The translations under genes and the position numbers were made by a program. Positions 28,725-40,231 of a DNA stretch of 64,000 bases are shown here, in pieces. The notes beneath the pieces were generated by a model, which worked only from the letters and a program-made list of their open reading frames with translations, was not told the DNA's origin and ran no database searches. Position 1 is the stretch's first letter; each line of letters starts with the position of its first letter. Source of the DNA: Pollutimonas nitritireducens (GTDB lineage Bacteria > Pseudomonadota > Gammaproteobacteria > Burkholderiales > Burkholderiaceae_B); assembly GCF_002849615.1 (NCBI RefSeq), contig NZ_PDNV01000003.1:186001-250000 (forward strand), read 5' to 3'.

Positions 28725-30071
28725 ATGACCCTACCTACGCTCGATCAGTTTCTTGCCCAGATACACGCCCGCGACCCGAATCAGCCGGAGTTCATGCAGG
28801 CCGTCAAAGAGGTCATGCACAGCCTTTGGCCGTTCATTGAACAGAACCCTCATTACGCGCAGCATGGCATCCTGGAACGCTTGGTCGAGCCGGAGCGGGT
28901 CATTCAATTTCGCATTTCCTGGGTGGACGACCAAGGCAAAGTGCAAATCAATCGCGGTTTTCGTATCCAGCACAGCGCGAGCATCGGTCCATACAAGGGC
29001 GGCATGCGCTTTCACCCGTCTGTAAACCTGTCGATCCTGAAATTTCTGGCATTTGAACAGACATTCAAGAATGCGCTGACGACGCTTCCCATGGGTGGCG
29101 GAAAAGGCGGCTCCGATTTCGACCCGAAAGGCAAGTCCGATGGCGAGGTCATGCGCTTCTGTCAGGCCCTCATCGTCGAACTGTACCGACACCTGGGTCC
29201 CGACACCGACGTTCCGGCCGGGGATATCGGCGTAGGAGCTCGCGAAGTCGGCTTCATGGCTGGCATGATGAAGAAGCTGTCGAATTCGGCCGGGTCGGTC
29301 TTCACTGGCAAAGGTCTAAGCTTCGGAGGCAGCCTGATCCGCCCGGAAGCCACGGGATACGGCACGGTCTATTTTGCCGAAGAAATGCTCAAGCACGCGC
29401 GCCAATCGATGGAAGGTCTGACGGTGTCCGTATCGGGTTCGGGCAACGTTGCTCAATACGCCATCGAAAAGTGCATGCAACTGGGCGCCAAGGTCATCAC
29501 GGTCAGTGACTCTCATGGGGCCGTGATCGATAAAGCCGGTTTTACCCCTGAAAAGCTGGCCGCGCTCATCGAGCTCAAGACCAAGCAGCGGGGGCGGGTC
29601 GAAGACTACGCCAAGCAGTTCAAGCTCGTCTATGAAGCGGGAAAAAGACCGTGGCACGTGCCAGTCGATGTCGCCCTTCCCTGCGCCACGCAGAATGAGC
29701 TTGAAATCGACGATGCCAAAACGCTGATCAAGAATGGTGTCCGTTGTGTCGCCGAAGGCGCCAACATGCCAACCAGCCTGAATGCCGTCGACGCCTTTAT
29801 CGATGCCAACATCCTGTATGCGCCGGGTAAGGCCAGCAATGCGGGCGGCGTGGCCGTATCCGGTCTCGAAATGAGCCAAAACTCACAGCGTCTGCAGTGG
29901 ACACGTGAACAGGTCGATAGCAAGTTGCACGCGATCATGCGCGACATTCACGAGAACTGTGTGCGGCACGGTACAAGCTCTGGCGCCAAATCGGTCAACT
30001 ACGTAAATGGCGCCAACATCGCTGGCTTCGTCAAAGTGGCTGACGCCATGCTTCAACAAGGTATTTGTTAG
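28725..30071 (+). CDS. gdhA: NADP-type glutamate dehydrogenase
   Basis: Catalyses reductive amination of 2-oxoglutarate to glutamate. The 448 residues match the hexameric 450-residue class (E. coli GdhA 447). The catalytic lysine is in LPMGGGKGGSDFDPKGKSD near residue 126, and the nucleotide-binding GSGNVAQYAIEK is near 240. Cofactor preference for NADP is inferred from this class. It begins 4 bp after the rho stop, which suggests cotranscription. A strong hairpin follows its stop. Confidence 0.95.
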   Translation: MTLPTLDQFLAQIHARDPNQPEFMQAVKEVMHSLWPFIEQNPHYAQHGILERLVEPERVIQFRISWVDDQGKVQINRGFRIQHSASIGPYKGGMRFHPSVNLSILKFLAFEQTFKNALTTLPMGGGKGGSDFDPKGKSDGEVMRFCQALIVELYRHLGPDTDVPAGDIGVGAREVGFMAGMMKKLSNSAGSVFTGKGLSFGGSLIRPEATGYGTVYFAEEMLKHARQSMEGLTVSVSGSGNVAQYAIEKCMQLGAKVITVSDSHGAVIDKAGFTPEKLAALIELKTKQRGRVEDYAKQFKLVYEAGKRPWHVPVDVALPCATQNELEIDDAKTLIKNGVRCVAEGANMPTSLNAVDAFIDANILYAPGKASNAGGVAVSGLEMSQNSQRLQWTREQVDSKLHAIMRDIHENCVRHGTSSGAKSVNYVNGANIAGFVKVADAMLQQGIC

Positions 30072-30086
30072 CAGCTGGCAACCAAT

Positions 30087-30140
30087 ACAATGATGCCGCA
30101 GCGTAGTGCCTTCGCGGGCCACGCGCTGCGGCATCATTGT
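30087..30140. terminator. 17-bp perfect inverted repeat between gdhA and yhdP
   Basis: ACAATGATGCCGCAGCG (30087-30103) and its exact complement (30124-30140) flank a 20-nt spacer between two convergent stop codons. AT-rich ends on both sides of the stem would serve termination in either direction, so it is a likely shared bidirectional terminator. Confidence 0.8.
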
Positions 30141-30167
30141 TTCCGACATCCGTACACCCCCGACATT

Positions 30168-33100
30168 TCAGGGTGTGATGGGACTGGATTCTTTCACCTT
30201 TGACGCGGCGGGTACAACCGTATCGCTGATCTTGGGATCATCCCAGTCGCCGTCGATATGATATTGTGCAGTCATTGCCTTGGCCAAAGGCGTTTTCAAC
30301 AACCACTGCGTCAGAAACGCGCCTATACCCACGATAGGATTGATGGCGATACCAGCCGCGATGGCCGCTCCGCTGACATCCAGGTTCGGTACGACCACCG
30401 CTTCGAGATCCAATCGCTCACTGATCAAATTGATGTCGCCGGCAAGGACGATAGTACCCACCGGACCTACGACGCGGTAGTCGTCAGTACTCATCACACC
30501 GCTATTCAATAGCAAAGTGCCACGCAGCCTGTCGTACGGAAAGCCGTCTTTGGCCAATCCGGCAGGGTTGATGTCCATACGCGCCAATCTTTGCAACGAC
30601 TGCAGCGATAATAATTCCAGCAAGCGTGACGATCGAGAATTCACGCTGCTGAACCGGCCATTCTGCAGGTCGATCTCCACTTTACCGTTCAAGTCGGCCC
30701 GACTCACGTCCCACGGCATATTGTGCCATTCCAGGCGGCCAACGACTTTGCCAGCGCCTCCCCTCATGAGATCCTTGAAACCGGCGTGCTCGAGGTATTC
30801 ACCAAGGTTGCTGAACGTCGCTTCGGCATCCAGTGTCAACCCGCGGTCCTTGCCGCTAAGCCGCCACGTACCCGCCCCCGTCAATAGACCTCCAGGACCG
30901 GTCACCTTCAACTGATCAAGCCGCCATAACTGTCCACGGGCCTGATTGACGCCTACGACAGTCAATTCACCGGCATCCCGACCGTACAGACGCAAGTTCT
31001 TCACGTACAGATTGACGCCCGGTATATCGAGTTGATCGCTGACCTCGTAGCTTTGGTCGTCGGGCGCTTTGCCGTCTGCACCGGCCTTCTTTTGGGACCC
31101 CAGGGCCAGCCGGTCGAATTTGGCGTCGATATGTCCCGCAATCCGCTGATGCGCTTCGCGCCAGAACAGTGTGCCGGCCGTTTGCGAAGAACTAATGTCC
31201 ACACGCCACTGTGCGGTTGCTGGACGACGGGCGGTGAAGGTCAGCTCATCAAATACCAGCCCCAAGGCCTGCGCCCGCCCGGTCTGCAGGCGCAGTTGGC
31301 GCAGCTCGGGTAACAATCGGTAGTTCTGGCCTTTTTTTGTCTCGGGCAGCGGGGTGGCAAATTCGGTGATCACGCGGTCCCAGGCATCGACATTGACAGA
31401 TGGGTAGCGGATATCGACATTCGCACCGGCGCCTGAAAGCACCGCATCCTGGTTCACGCCCAGCGCGGCCGAAGAGAAGTACGGGCCGGCAACCTGCTTC
31501 CTGTCATGCAGCAGCGTGGCATGTATCGTGTTGCCCACCGCAATCTTCATGGCCACGAGCTTGCCATCAGTATGTTCGCCCCAATCGATTCTCAACGGCA
31601 TCGACTGCGCGGCAGTCTTTCCAAGGGGTGGGGGCAAATCAAGTGCCAAACCGGATAAATCTGAATTGATCGTGAAAGAAAGTTTCTGGGTACGGGCGTG
31701 GTGAAACACTGCCGTGTACGGTACCGTACCCTTCAGGCGCTTCATTCCCTGCATGCCTACAAAGCCCGCCAACGCGTCAGCGCCGACCTGTCCTTGCATT
31801 TGCAAACCCGTGGACGCGTCCTTACCAGCCTCACCACTCAGGGACACAGGACCTCCAAGAAACCTTCCTTTCAATCCCTTTGCGCTGAGACCGGCATCTG
31901 AAAAATCGAGAGTGCCGGCCAGTTGTGTAAACGGCGGCATGGCTGGTGACAGGCGCACGCTGCCGCCTGAAAACCTGATTGCGCCCCGCACTGTTGTATC
32001 GCGGCTATGAAGCAGGGGGATGTTCAAGCCTAGCGGAACCACCCATTCGCCCTCGGCCGTTGCCGTATTGAGCACGCCATCCAGCATTTCACCTAACGGC
32101 GAACGGGTTATCAGCGCCAGATAGGCCTTACTATCACCGCGCGTAGTGCCCTGCACGGTCAGCACAGGTTTTTCCTCGATGTTGGGAATATGGGCAAAGA
32201 CGGTGCTTAACTGGATGGGCAGGCCGGAGTCGGGATGCATCAGCGCCCGGTCCGTGACCAAGCGAAGATCGGCCCTGTTCAACGACGCCCGGCCTCGCAT
32301 ATCTGAAATCCGCGGCCAGCCCGGCGATTTATCGTCGGCGGGAAGGTAGTCGATGACGCCTCCTGAAAACTCCCCGACGACACGAAAATTGCCTTTCGAT
32401 GGGTCTTGGGCAAACGGAAAGTGCGCAAGATCACCGTTGAGCGTCAGAGTTGCATTGTCAATCTGACCATCCAGCAGGCCTGTGGCCATCCAGTCGCGAG
32501 CCTCCACGCTGACAGTGTTGGGCAGGTAATCGTCGATTGATGCGATCAGCGCATGTCGAAAGCGTCCATACGCATCGATCTGCCCGGCAGGGCTCGAGCC
32601 ACCTTCGCGCCAACTGCCGGCCAGGCTGGCCTGCATATCGCGATTGGACAGGTTGACACGTTCGACATCCAGCTGCAAGGTGGAGTCCGGGGATCTCTTG
32701 GCGCTGCCTTTTGCATCCAACATGTCGAAACGCAATGTTCGACCAAACAGGGTCGGGGCCTGGAATTCCAGGCCTTTGGCCGCCAGACGAATTTCGACCG
32801 GTGCGATGGGCGCGGCTGAACCGGTGGCTCCGATGAGTGGCCGACCGGCCATCTCGAGGTCCAAAAGCGACGGAAATACGTCCTGGAAGCCGTTCCAGCC
32901 GCCTGCCAGATAAAGGTGCAGGAATTCAGCCGCGACGTGGCCGCCGTCAGGGAGTTCATCCAGCGTCCAGCGTCCGTTCCAGGCCGCCATGTCCAACGTG
33001 TAGCGTCCCATCGTGCCCGCATTCAGTTCCAGCCACCCCTTTGCCGTAACCTCGCCCGACAAAAGCTGGCGTGGTGTGTCGATCCAGGTGCTCCAGCCCA

Positions 33101-33848
33101 AAGGACTCATCCGGTCTATATGAGCATACAAGGTGCCTACGCTATTGCGCAAAGAAAAGGCCTGCCCTTGCGCAGCCGTTAATTGCCTGAATTCGCCGCG
33201 CAGGTCCAAGGACCTTCCCAACTCCGAGGGGGGCGCCGCACTCAAGGAAAAACGGTGGTCACTGCCGCGATTCTGCAGGACCAGTGTCATATCCCTGAAC
33301 ACCAAGGGGATCCTCGTACGTGTTTCATCCAGCCAACGCAGCGTCGAATCACGCAACACAACCTGGCGTTGGGTCGCCAGCCAGCCCATCACTTCGTCGT
33401 ACACGCCGGAATCCAGCTGTTCGGGAACACTGGGCTCGAACGATTGCCCCATGACCCAGAACCGCTCAAAACGGTCGCGGCGCACACTGACATCGACACC
33501 GCTGGCATCGATGCGTGAAAACTGGAGCGTCAATGTGGCCACGCTGCGCCAGCTCAGCTCGGCCCGGACATGCGGGAGGTCCAGCACTTTGCGTTGACGC
33601 TTGTCGATCAACGTAACATCGGACATGGCAAGTCGCGGACGCAGACCGCTCCAGTCGGCGCTGATATGCCCCAGGTTTACGGTGACATTCAAGGCTGAAG
33701 ACAGCTGCTGCGCTATCTGCGGTCTCCACTGATCGACATTGGGCAGCAACCAGTACCTGACACCGAGAAACAGGCCGCCTGCCGCGAAATAGACGAGGAG
33801 CAACAGCTTGGCGAGCAATTTTAAGAAGGGGGAAGCGATTCGTAGCAC
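30168..33848 (-). CDS. yhdP: YhdP-family AsmA-like envelope protein
   Basis: 1226-residue protein of the YhdP/TIGR02099 type. One N-terminal membrane anchor (about 10-30, LLAKLLLLVYFAAGGLFLGV) is followed by a long beta-rich AsmA/TAM-like periplasmic body and a C-terminal AsmA-like segment (about 1050-1200). E. coli YhdP helps move phospholipids to the outer membrane as a bridge-like lipid-transport protein. The start is GTG at 33848. It diverges from glnE across about 100 bp, a common arrangement in Burkholderiales. Confidence 0.92.
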   Translation of the reverse strand: MLRIASPFLKLLAKLLLLVYFAAGGLFLGVRYWLLPNVDQWRPQIAQQLSSALNVTVNLGHISADWSGLRPRLAMSDVTLIDKRQRKVLDLPHVRAELSWRSVATLTLQFSRIDASGVDVSVRRDRFERFWVMGQSFEPSVPEQLDSGVYDEVMGWLATQRQVVLRDSTLRWLDETRTRIPLVFRDMTLVLQNRGSDHRFSLSAAPPSELGRSLDLRGEFRQLTAAQGQAFSLRNSVGTLYAHIDRMSPLGWSTWIDTPRQLLSGEVTAKGWLELNAGTMGRYTLDMAAWNGRWTLDELPDGGHVAAEFLHLYLAGGWNGFQDVFPSLLDLEMAGRPLIGATGSAAPIAPVEIRLAAKGLEFQAPTLFGRTLRFDMLDAKGSAKRSPDSTLQLDVERVNLSNRDMQASLAGSWREGGSSPAGQIDAYGRFRHALIASIDDYLPNTVSVEARDWMATGLLDGQIDNATLTLNGDLAHFPFAQDPSKGNFRVVGEFSGGVIDYLPADDKSPGWPRISDMRGRASLNRADLRLVTDRALMHPDSGLPIQLSTVFAHIPNIEEKPVLTVQGTTRGDSKAYLALITRSPLGEMLDGVLNTATAEGEWVVPLGLNIPLLHSRDTTVRGAIRFSGGSVRLSPAMPPFTQLAGTLDFSDAGLSAKGLKGRFLGGPVSLSGEAGKDASTGLQMQGQVGADALAGFVGMQGMKRLKGTVPYTAVFHHARTQKLSFTINSDLSGLALDLPPPLGKTAAQSMPLRIDWGEHTDGKLVAMKIAVGNTIHATLLHDRKQVAGPYFSSAALGVNQDAVLSGAGANVDIRYPSVNVDAWDRVITEFATPLPETKKGQNYRLLPELRQLRLQTGRAQALGLVFDELTFTARRPATAQWRVDISSSQTAGTLFWREAHQRIAGHIDAKFDRLALGSQKKAGADGKAPDDQSYEVSDQLDIPGVNLYVKNLRLYGRDAGELTVVGVNQARGQLWRLDQLKVTGPGGLLTGAGTWRLSGKDRGLTLDAEATFSNLGEYLEHAGFKDLMRGGAGKVVGRLEWHNMPWDVSRADLNGKVEIDLQNGRFSSVNSRSSRLLELLSLQSLQRLARMDINPAGLAKDGFPYDRLRGTLLLNSGVMSTDDYRVVGPVGTIVLAGDINLISERLDLEAVVVPNLDVSGAAIAAGIAINPIVGIGAFLTQWLLKTPLAKAMTAQYHIDGDWDDPKISDTVVPAASKVKESSPITP

Positions 33849-33951
33849 CGATTGAGAATTAGCCAGAACAGTATTATTTGCAGTATCTTGTACCCGTTTT
33901 CACGGTTTTCATCTCGCTGTTTGCCAGCCTCACCCCTTTCTTCCAAACCTT

Positions 33952-36732
33952 ATGTCACTCGCCATTATATTAGAGCCCGCCCTGCAATGGTCTGGCGCCC
34001 TGCGCCGCAAGCTGGGCGCCAACAACGCGTTCGAGCATTGGCTGATCAGCGCGATCCAGCAGCCTGTCTCGCCAGACACCATCCATGCCTGGTTTGATGA
34101 ACTGCGACAGGACACCACCGTCACCGCACTTGCCTTGCCGGATATCCGCAGGGTATTGCGCCAGTTGCGCGAACGGGTGTTCTTCACCACCATGGTACGT
34201 GACATCAACGGTTGCGCCCCCCTTCATGAAGTGGTGACAGCCATGTCCGCACTCGCCGACCTGGCCGTGGCCGAAGCATATAAAAGTGTCGTAAACAGCC
34301 TTGCCGACGCTCATGGCGTGCCACTGGATCCGAATACGGGCCGACCGCAAGAATTGTTGATCGTGGGCATGGGGAAACTCGGGGGGGAAGAACTCAACGT
34401 ATCGTCCGACATCGATCTCATCATGCTGTACGGTGAGGAAGGAGAAACCACAGGGAGGCGGAAGCTGAGTCATCACGAGTTCTATGGACGCGTGACGCAA
34501 CGCATGATGCCGGTCCTCTCGGAACTCGATGCCGATGGCCAGGTATTCCGTACCGACCTGCGCCTGCGCCCGGACGGCGACTCAGGTCCTCTGGCCTGGA
34601 GCCTGGACGCTCTGGAAAACTATCTGGTAACCCAGGGACGCGAATGGGAACGGTATGCCTGGCTGAAAAGCCGAAGCATTCCCTGCAAGGCATTTCCCGA
34701 CAGCGATCCCGCCAGCCAGCTTGAACAACTCGAGTCCCTGCGCATTCCCTTTGTCTACCGCAAGTACTTCGACTTCGACGCCCTGTCGGCACTGCGCGGT
34801 TTGCGTGAACGCATACGCCAGGACTGGCAGCGACGTGCTTTGGCACGCACAGGCGTCGATACGGTGCATAACATCAAGCTTGGCGACGGCGGCATCCGCG
34901 AAATCGAGTTTATCGTTCAATTGAACCAACTGATACGCGGCGGCCGCATGCCGTCGCTGCAACAACGTTCACTACTGTCCGCGCTGCACGCTCAGAAAGA
35001 CGCGGGCGTCATTTCAAGTGAAGTCGCCGACAAGCTCGAAGCCGCCTATTGCTTTCTGCGGCAGGTCGAGCACCGGCTGCAGTATCGGGAGGACGAGCAG
35101 ACCCACTTGCTCCCGCGCGACGAAGAGCAACGCCTCGGATTGGCGCAATCCATGCACATGACACTATCGGAATTCGATGCCCAGCTGTCGGATCACCGAG
35201 CCTACGTCGAACAGAATTTTCGTAATGCCTTTCGACTTGCAGGCATGGGAGGCGATGACGAGAATGGCGACGATACATCGCCTTCACACGCCGAAGCGCC
35301 TTGCGGTAATCTGACTGAGCATATCTGTGAGCACCTGGGCGCGCAGGCGCCAGCCATTTGCCAGCGCGTCGATGCCTTGATGGACAGCCACCGCATCCGC
35401 AGCCTGCCTATAACCAGCCGGAAGCGGATTGAAACATTGCTGCCCTCCATTATCAGTATCGCGGCCCAGACCGAACAGCCCCAGGAAACGACCATACGAC
35501 TATTGACGCTGGTCGAGAACATTGCGCAGCGCAGTGCATACCTGGCCCTGCTGGCCGAGTATCCCGACACTCTTGCACGGGTGGCGCGCATAGTCAGCGC
35601 CAGTCCCTGGGCCTCCGACTATCTTAGCCGCTATCCTCTTTTGCTGGACAGCCTCATCGAATGGCATTCTCTGCTGGAACCGCCAGACTTCCAACAAATC
35701 GCCAAACAATTGCACAGCGAACTGGATGCGTGCACCCTGCCTGACGGACAGCCGGATATCGAGCAGCAGATGAACCTGATGCGCGATCTGCAGCATCAGA
35801 TCACATTCCAACTCCTCGCCCAGGACCTGGAAGGCGTCGTGACCGTTGAACATCTGGGAGACCGCCTGTCGGCGCTGGCCGACACGCTCCTCGCGGAAAC
35901 GATATACCGTGTGTGGCCGCTGGTGCAACGCCGCAAGAACCGAAAAGACCTGACTCCCCCGAAATTCGCGATCATTGCCTATGGCAAGCTTGGCGGCAAG
36001 GAAATTGGCTATGCGTCCGATCTCGATCTGGTATTCCTCTACGACCACCCCGGCGAAGATGAGGCAGGCGAGATCTACGCCAAACTGGGAAGGCGCATGT
36101 CGTCGTGGCTGTCCACCATGACGTCGTCGGGTCGTCTATATGAAATTGACCTGCGGCTACGTCCCGATGGCGATGCCGGCTTGCTCGCCGTATCGGTCGA
36201 AGCATTTGCCGAATACCAGACCAAGCACGCCTGGGCTTGGGAGCACCAGGCAATCACACGGGCGCGATTCGTGGCAGGAGACCCGGAAATCGGCAAGCGG
36301 TTCGACCGCATACGCCAGGACGTCATGCTGTTGCCGCGTGATCCCCAGGCATTCCGGATGGAAGTACGCAGCATGCGCGAAAAAATCATTGCCGGGCATC
36401 CTAATCCGGGGCCCAACTTCGACGTGAAGCATGATCGCGGCGGCATGGTGGATGTGGAGTTCATCACACAGTATCTGGTGCTTTGCCATGCTCGCCAGTA
36501 TCCGGTATTGCTGGAGAACCTGGGCAATATCGCGCTATTGCGCCTGTCTGCTGAAGCCGGGCTCATATCTCCCGAATTGGCACGTCAGTCGGGCGATGCC
36601 TACAGGGAGTTCCGCAAGGCGCAACATGCATTGCGTCTGCAGGGCGCTGAAAAGGCCAGGGTACCGCCCAATGCACTGATCAAGGAACGCGCCGCCGTAC
36701 AAGCGCTTTGGAATACCGTCATCGGAGGCTAA
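33952..36732 (+). CDS. glnE: Glutamine synthetase adenylyltransferase / adenylyl-removing enzyme
   Basis: Bifunctional enzyme that adenylylates and deadenylylates glutamine synthetase in response to PII and glutamine. The 926 residues contain two nucleotidyltransferase domains, each with the signature: [20 protein letters not shown] near 138 (removase) and [20 protein letters not shown] near 675 (transferase). Each is followed by a helical regulatory region. The ATG at 33952 is followed by the full N-terminal domain. gdhA lies 4 kb away, so two ammonium-assimilation genes share this neighbourhood. Confidence 0.97.
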   Translation: MSLAIILEPALQWSGALRRKLGANNAFEHWLISAIQQPVSPDTIHAWFDELRQDTTVTALALPDIRRVLRQLRERVFFTTMVRDINGCAPLHEVVTAMSALADLAVAEAYKSVVNSLADAHGVPLDPNTGRPQELLIVGMGKLGGEELNVSSDIDLIMLYGEEGETTGRRKLSHHEFYGRVTQRMMPVLSELDADGQVFRTDLRLRPDGDSGPLAWSLDALENYLVTQGREWERYAWLKSRSIPCKAFPDSDPASQLEQLESLRIPFVYRKYFDFDALSALRGLRERIRQDWQRRALARTGVDTVHNIKLGDGGIREIEFIVQLNQLIRGGRMPSLQQRSLLSALHAQKDAGVISSEVADKLEAAYCFLRQVEHRLQYREDEQTHLLPRDEEQRLGLAQSMHMTLSEFDAQLSDHRAYVEQNFRNAFRLAGMGGDDENGDDTSPSHAEAPCGNLTEHICEHLGAQAPAICQRVDALMDSHRIRSLPITSRKRIETLLPSIISIAAQTEQPQETTIRLLTLVENIAQRSAYLALLAEYPDTLARVARIVSASPWASDYLSRYPLLLDSLIEWHSLLEPPDFQQIAKQLHSELDACTLPDGQPDIEQQMNLMRDLQHQITFQLLAQDLEGVVTVEHLGDRLSALADTLLAETIYRVWPLVQRRKNRKDLTPPKFAIIAYGKLGGKEIGYASDLDLVFLYDHPGEDEAGEIYAKLGRRMSSWLSTMTSSGRLYEIDLRLRPDGDAGLLAVSVEAFAEYQTKHAWAWEHQAITRARFVAGDPEIGKRFDRIRQDVMLLPRDPQAFRMEVRSMREKIIAGHPNPGPNFDVKHDRGGMVDVEFITQYLVLCHARQYPVLLENLGNIALLRLSAEAGLISPELARQSGDAYREFRKAQHALRLQGAEKARVPPNALIKERAAVQALWNTVIGG

Positions 36733-36783
36733 AATGGCGATTGCGACCATCAATCGATACGCCGGTATCCACGTATTCTGACC

Positions 36784-37467
36784 ATGACCGACATTCAACG
36801 CCCCAAGCTTGCCCTGCCCGATAACCGCAAGAAAGTCCTCTTGCATTCATGCTGTGCGCCCTGCTCGGGCGAAGTCATGGAAGCAATGACCGCATCGGGC
36901 ATCGACTACGCCATTTATTTCTACAATCCCAATATCCATCCAGACCGCGAATACGACATTCGAAAAAACGAGAACATCCGGTTCGCCGCTGAACACAACA
37001 TACCGTTCATCGACGCCGACTACGATCGCGATAACTGGTTCGAGCGCGTGAAGGGTCTCGAGAACGAACCCGAACGCGGGCAACGCTGCACGGTCTGCTT
37101 CGACATGCGCTTCGAGCGTACGGCGCTCTACGCGCACGAGCATGGCTACGATACGATATGCAGTTCACTGGGAATTTCCCGATGGAAGGACATGAACCAG
37201 ATCAATGGTTGCGGTGAACGGGCCGCGGCCAGGTATCCGGATCTGGTCTACTGGACATACAACTGGCGCAAGGGGGGTGGATCCGCCCGAATGATAGAAA
37301 TCAGCAAGCGCGAGGCGTTCTACCAGCAGGAATACTGCGGCTGCGTGTATTCCTTACGCGACACCAACCGGCACCGCCGCGCCCAAGGGCGGGACCGCGT
37401 ACAAATCGGCATCAAGTTCTATGGGAAGGACGAGTTGCAACTGAACCCGCCCCCCCACGAAAAATAA
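36784..37467 (+). CDS. queH: Epoxyqueuosine reductase QueH
   Basis: Reduces epoxyqueuosine to queuosine in tRNA, the non-orthologous alternative to QueG. The 227 residues have the QueH cysteine pairs: HSCCAPCSG near residue 21-27 (adjacent CC and a third Cys), and [13 protein letters not shown] near 190, which bind a [4Fe-4S] cluster and neighbouring metal. It lies 51 bp after glnE on the same strand and converges on clpB with 20 bp between stops. queF, an earlier pathway gene, lies 14 kb away. Confidence 0.94.
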   Translation: MTDIQRPKLALPDNRKKVLLHSCCAPCSGEVMEAMTASGIDYAIYFYNPNIHPDREYDIRKNENIRFAAEHNIPFIDADYDRDNWFERVKGLENEPERGQRCTVCFDMRFERTALYAHEHGYDTICSSLGISRWKDMNQINGCGERAAARYPDLVYWTYNWRKGGGSARMIEISKREAFYQQEYCGCVYSLRDTNRHRRAQGRDRVQIGIKFYGKDELQLNPPPHEK

Positions 37468-37487
37468 GGCCGTCCCCAATAACTTCC

Positions 37488-40082
37488 TTACTGCAAGGTT
37501 CTGGAAAATACGAACTTGTCGTTTTGCCAGTCCACCGGCACGACATCCTTGGGTCCGAATTTTCCTTCCAGTATCAGGCGGGCGACCGGATTCTCGATAT
37601 GCTGCTGGATGGCGCGTTTCAATGGACGCGCGCCGAATACGGGGTCAAAACCGGCCCGCGCCAACTGCGCCAGTGCTGTATCGGAGACCTCCAGCCGCAT
37701 TTCTTGCAGCGCCAGGCGCTGCGCCAGCCGCTGCACCTGAATCCGCGCAATTTCCTCGATATGCTTGGATTCCAGCGCATGGAAGACCACGACCTCGTCG
37801 ATCCGGTTAAGGAACTCGGGCCGGAATGACGTTTTCAATTCATCCCAGATCACTTCCTTGATAACGTCATAGGGCTGACCGGCCATGCTCTGGATATGCT
37901 GCGAACCCAGGTTCGACGTCATGATGATGACGGTATTACGGAAATCCACCGTACGTCCCTGCCCGTCAGTCAAACGGCCGTCGTCCAGCACTTGCAAGAG
38001 AATATTGAATACATCCGGATGCGCCTTTTCGACCTCGTCCAGCAATATCACGCTATACGGCTTGCGGCGAACAGCCTCGGTCAGGTATCCCCCTTCTTCG
38101 TACCCGACGTATCCCGGCGGCGCGCCAACCAGCCGCGACACGGAGTGTTTCTCCATGAATTCGCTCATATCGATACGGATCATGTGGTCGTCCGAGTCGA
38201 ACAGAAAGCTTGCCAGTGCCTTGCACAGTTCGGTCTTGCCTACTCCGGTGGGCCCAAGGAACAGGAAAGATCCATAAGGACGCGCTGGATCGGACAAACC
38301 CGCCCGTGAACGGCGAATCGCGTCGGCAACCAGACTGACTGCTTCGTTCTGTCCGACCACGCGCTGGTGCAGGAAATCTTCCATGCCCAACAATTTGGCC
38401 CGCTCCCCCTGCAACATTTTTGACACCGGAATACCGGTAGAACGGGACACCACTTCCGCAATTTCCTCGGCACCGACCCGAGTACGCAAGAGTCGCGGTT
38501 TGTTCGCATCAGGTTCGGCCTGCTGCCCCGCCTCGGCTGTCTGAAGTCGCCCCTCCAGTTCCGGCAGCTTGCCATACTGAAGTTCGGCCAGCTTATCGAA
38601 CTGGCCCCGGCGCTGCAGTTCGGCCATGTCGGAACGAACGCGTTCTATCTCCTCTTTGATGGCTTGCGACCCCTGCACAGCCGCTTTCTCGGATTTCCAT
38701 ATTTCCTCGTAATCGTTGTACTCACGCTGAAGTTTCAGCAGTTCATCCTCGATTGCCTTGAGGCGTCGCTGGGAGCCCTCGTCGGTGTCCTTGTTGACGG
38801 CCTCGCGTTCGATTTTCAATTGGATGATGCGCCGGTCCAGCTTGTCCATGACCTCGGGCTTGGAGTCGATCTCCATGCGTATGCGCGCGGCGGCCTCATC
38901 GATGAGATCGATAGCCTTGTCTGGGAGGAATCGATCGGTGATATAGCGATGGGATAATTCTGCCGCCGCCACGATAGCGGGGTCAGTAATTGCGACTCCA
39001 TGGTGCAGCTCGTAACGTTCCTGCAGGCCGCGCAGGATGGCGATGGTCGATTCGACGTCCGGCTCATTGATCAGCACTTTCTGGAAGCGGCGCTCCAGTG
39101 CGGCATCTTTTTCAATGTACTTGCGGTATTCGTCCAATGTGGTCGCGCCTATGCAGTGCAGTTCTCCTCGAGAGAGAGCAGGCTTGAGCATATTGCCGGC
39201 ATCCATGGCGCCTTCGGCCTTGCCGGCACCTACCATGGTGTGTAATTCGTCGATGAAGACGATGGTTTTCCCATCGTCCTGCGACAGTTCCTTTAACACC
39301 GCTTTCAAGCGCTCTTCAAACTCGCCCCGATACTTTGCGCCTGCAAGCAATGCGGCCAGATCCAGCGAAAGTACGCGCTTGCCTTTGAGCGTCTCGGGCA
39401 CCTCATTGTTAACGATACGCTGGGCCAGACCTTCGACTATCGCCGTCTTTCCGACACCCGGCTCTCCGATAAGCACAGGATTATTCTTGGTGCGACGTTG
39501 CAGTATCTGGATTGCGCGGCGAATTTCGTCGTCGCGCCCAATCACGGGGTCGAGTTTTCCCTGGCGTGCGCGGTCGGTGAGATCTGTCGTGTATTTGGAC
39601 AAGGCCTCGCGGTTGGACTCGCCCTCGGAGTCGGTTACGTTGGCCCCACCGCGTACCGCGTCAATAGCCACCTCCAGCGCCTTGCGCTGCAGACCCGATT
39701 CTCTCAGGATACGTCCTGTCTCGCCCTTGTCGTCGGCAAGCGCCAACAGGAACAGTTCGCTAGCAATATAGCTATCGCCCCGCGTGGACGCTTCTTTGTC
39801 AGTTCGCGTAAAAACGGCTTGCAGGTCGCGGCTGACCTGTATGTTTCCTCCCGCACCCTTCACTTGCGGATACCCTTCGATAAGGGTATTCAAGGATGGC
39901 CCCAATCGGTTTACCGCCACGCCAGAGCGCGCCAGCAGGCTAGCTGCCCCACTATCGGCATCGGCCAACAGAGCCGCCAGCACGTGCGCCGGTTCGATAT
40001 AGGGATTATCATGCTTGGCCGCCAGGCTCTGTGCGTCGCCAAGCGCTTGCTGAAATTTTGTGGTTAATTTGTCGAATCGCAT
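37488..40082 (-). CDS. clpB: ATP-dependent disaggregase chaperone ClpB
   Basis: Hsp100 chaperone that extracts polypeptides from aggregates with DnaK. From ATG 40082 ([18 protein letters not shown]) the protein has 864 residues, matching the family; an upstream in-frame start would add 24 unrelated residues lying in the promoter. It has an N-terminal Clp repeat domain, AAA1 with [13 protein letters not shown] near 208, a long coiled-coil middle domain (about 410-530) and AAA2 with [12 protein letters not shown] near 608. A heat-shock promoter lies upstream. Confidence 0.97.
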   Translation of the reverse strand: MRFDKLTTKFQQALGDAQSLAAKHDNPYIEPAHVLAALLADADSGAASLLARSGVAVNRLGPSLNTLIEGYPQVKGAGGNIQVSRDLQAVFTRTDKEASTRGDSYIASELFLLALADDKGETGRILRESGLQRKALEVAIDAVRGGANVTDSEGESNREALSKYTTDLTDRARQGKLDPVIGRDDEIRRAIQILQRRTKNNPVLIGEPGVGKTAIVEGLAQRIVNNEVPETLKGKRVLSLDLAALLAGAKYRGEFEERLKAVLKELSQDDGKTIVFIDELHTMVGAGKAEGAMDAGNMLKPALSRGELHCIGATTLDEYRKYIEKDAALERRFQKVLINEPDVESTIAILRGLQERYELHHGVAITDPAIVAAAELSHRYITDRFLPDKAIDLIDEAAARIRMEIDSKPEVMDKLDRRIIQLKIEREAVNKDTDEGSQRRLKAIEDELLKLQREYNDYEEIWKSEKAAVQGSQAIKEEIERVRSDMAELQRRGQFDKLAELQYGKLPELEGRLQTAEAGQQAEPDANKPRLLRTRVGAEEIAEVVSRSTGIPVSKMLQGERAKLLGMEDFLHQRVVGQNEAVSLVADAIRRSRAGLSDPARPYGSFLFLGPTGVGKTELCKALASFLFDSDDHMIRIDMSEFMEKHSVSRLVGAPPGYVGYEEGGYLTEAVRRKPYSVILLDEVEKAHPDVFNILLQVLDDGRLTDGQGRTVDFRNTVIIMTSNLGSQHIQSMAGQPYDVIKEVIWDELKTSFRPEFLNRIDEVVVFHALESKHIEEIARIQVQRLAQRLALQEMRLEVSDTALAQLARAGFDPVFGARPLKRAIQQHIENPVARLILEGKFGPKDVVPVDWQNDKFVFSRTLQ

Positions 40083-40127
40083 AATCATTTCACATGAAAA
40101 GAGAGCTGCTTCGCTCGAATAAAGAAT

Positions 40128-40155
40128 AAGTGCGGCCATAACAAGGGATTTCAAG
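40128..40155 (-). promoter_or_regulatory. Sigma-32 (RpoH) promoter of clpB
   Basis: Reading on the minus strand, CTTGAAA (40155-40149), 13 bp, then CCGCACTT (40135-40128) closely match the heat-shock consensus CTTGAAA-N13-CCCCATNT. The predicted start would leave a leader of roughly 40 nt before the clpB ATG. Confidence 0.75.
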
Positions 40156-40164
40156 AGCCTCTTG

Positions 40165-40185
40165 TTGACACACAGTCTAAACTGT
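40165..40185 (+). promoter_or_regulatory. mazEF promoter/operator candidate
   Basis: A perfect -35 TTGACA at 40165-40170 is followed directly by an ACAGT-CTAA-ACTGT inverted repeat (40172-40185), a plausible MazE operator for autoregulation. The -10 is not clear. It is only 10 bp from the clpB -35 element. Confidence 0.4.
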
Positions 40186-40231
40186 TAAGCTCAAAAAACC
40201 CGATTTATTCCAACGTGCAAAGGAGCTCATC

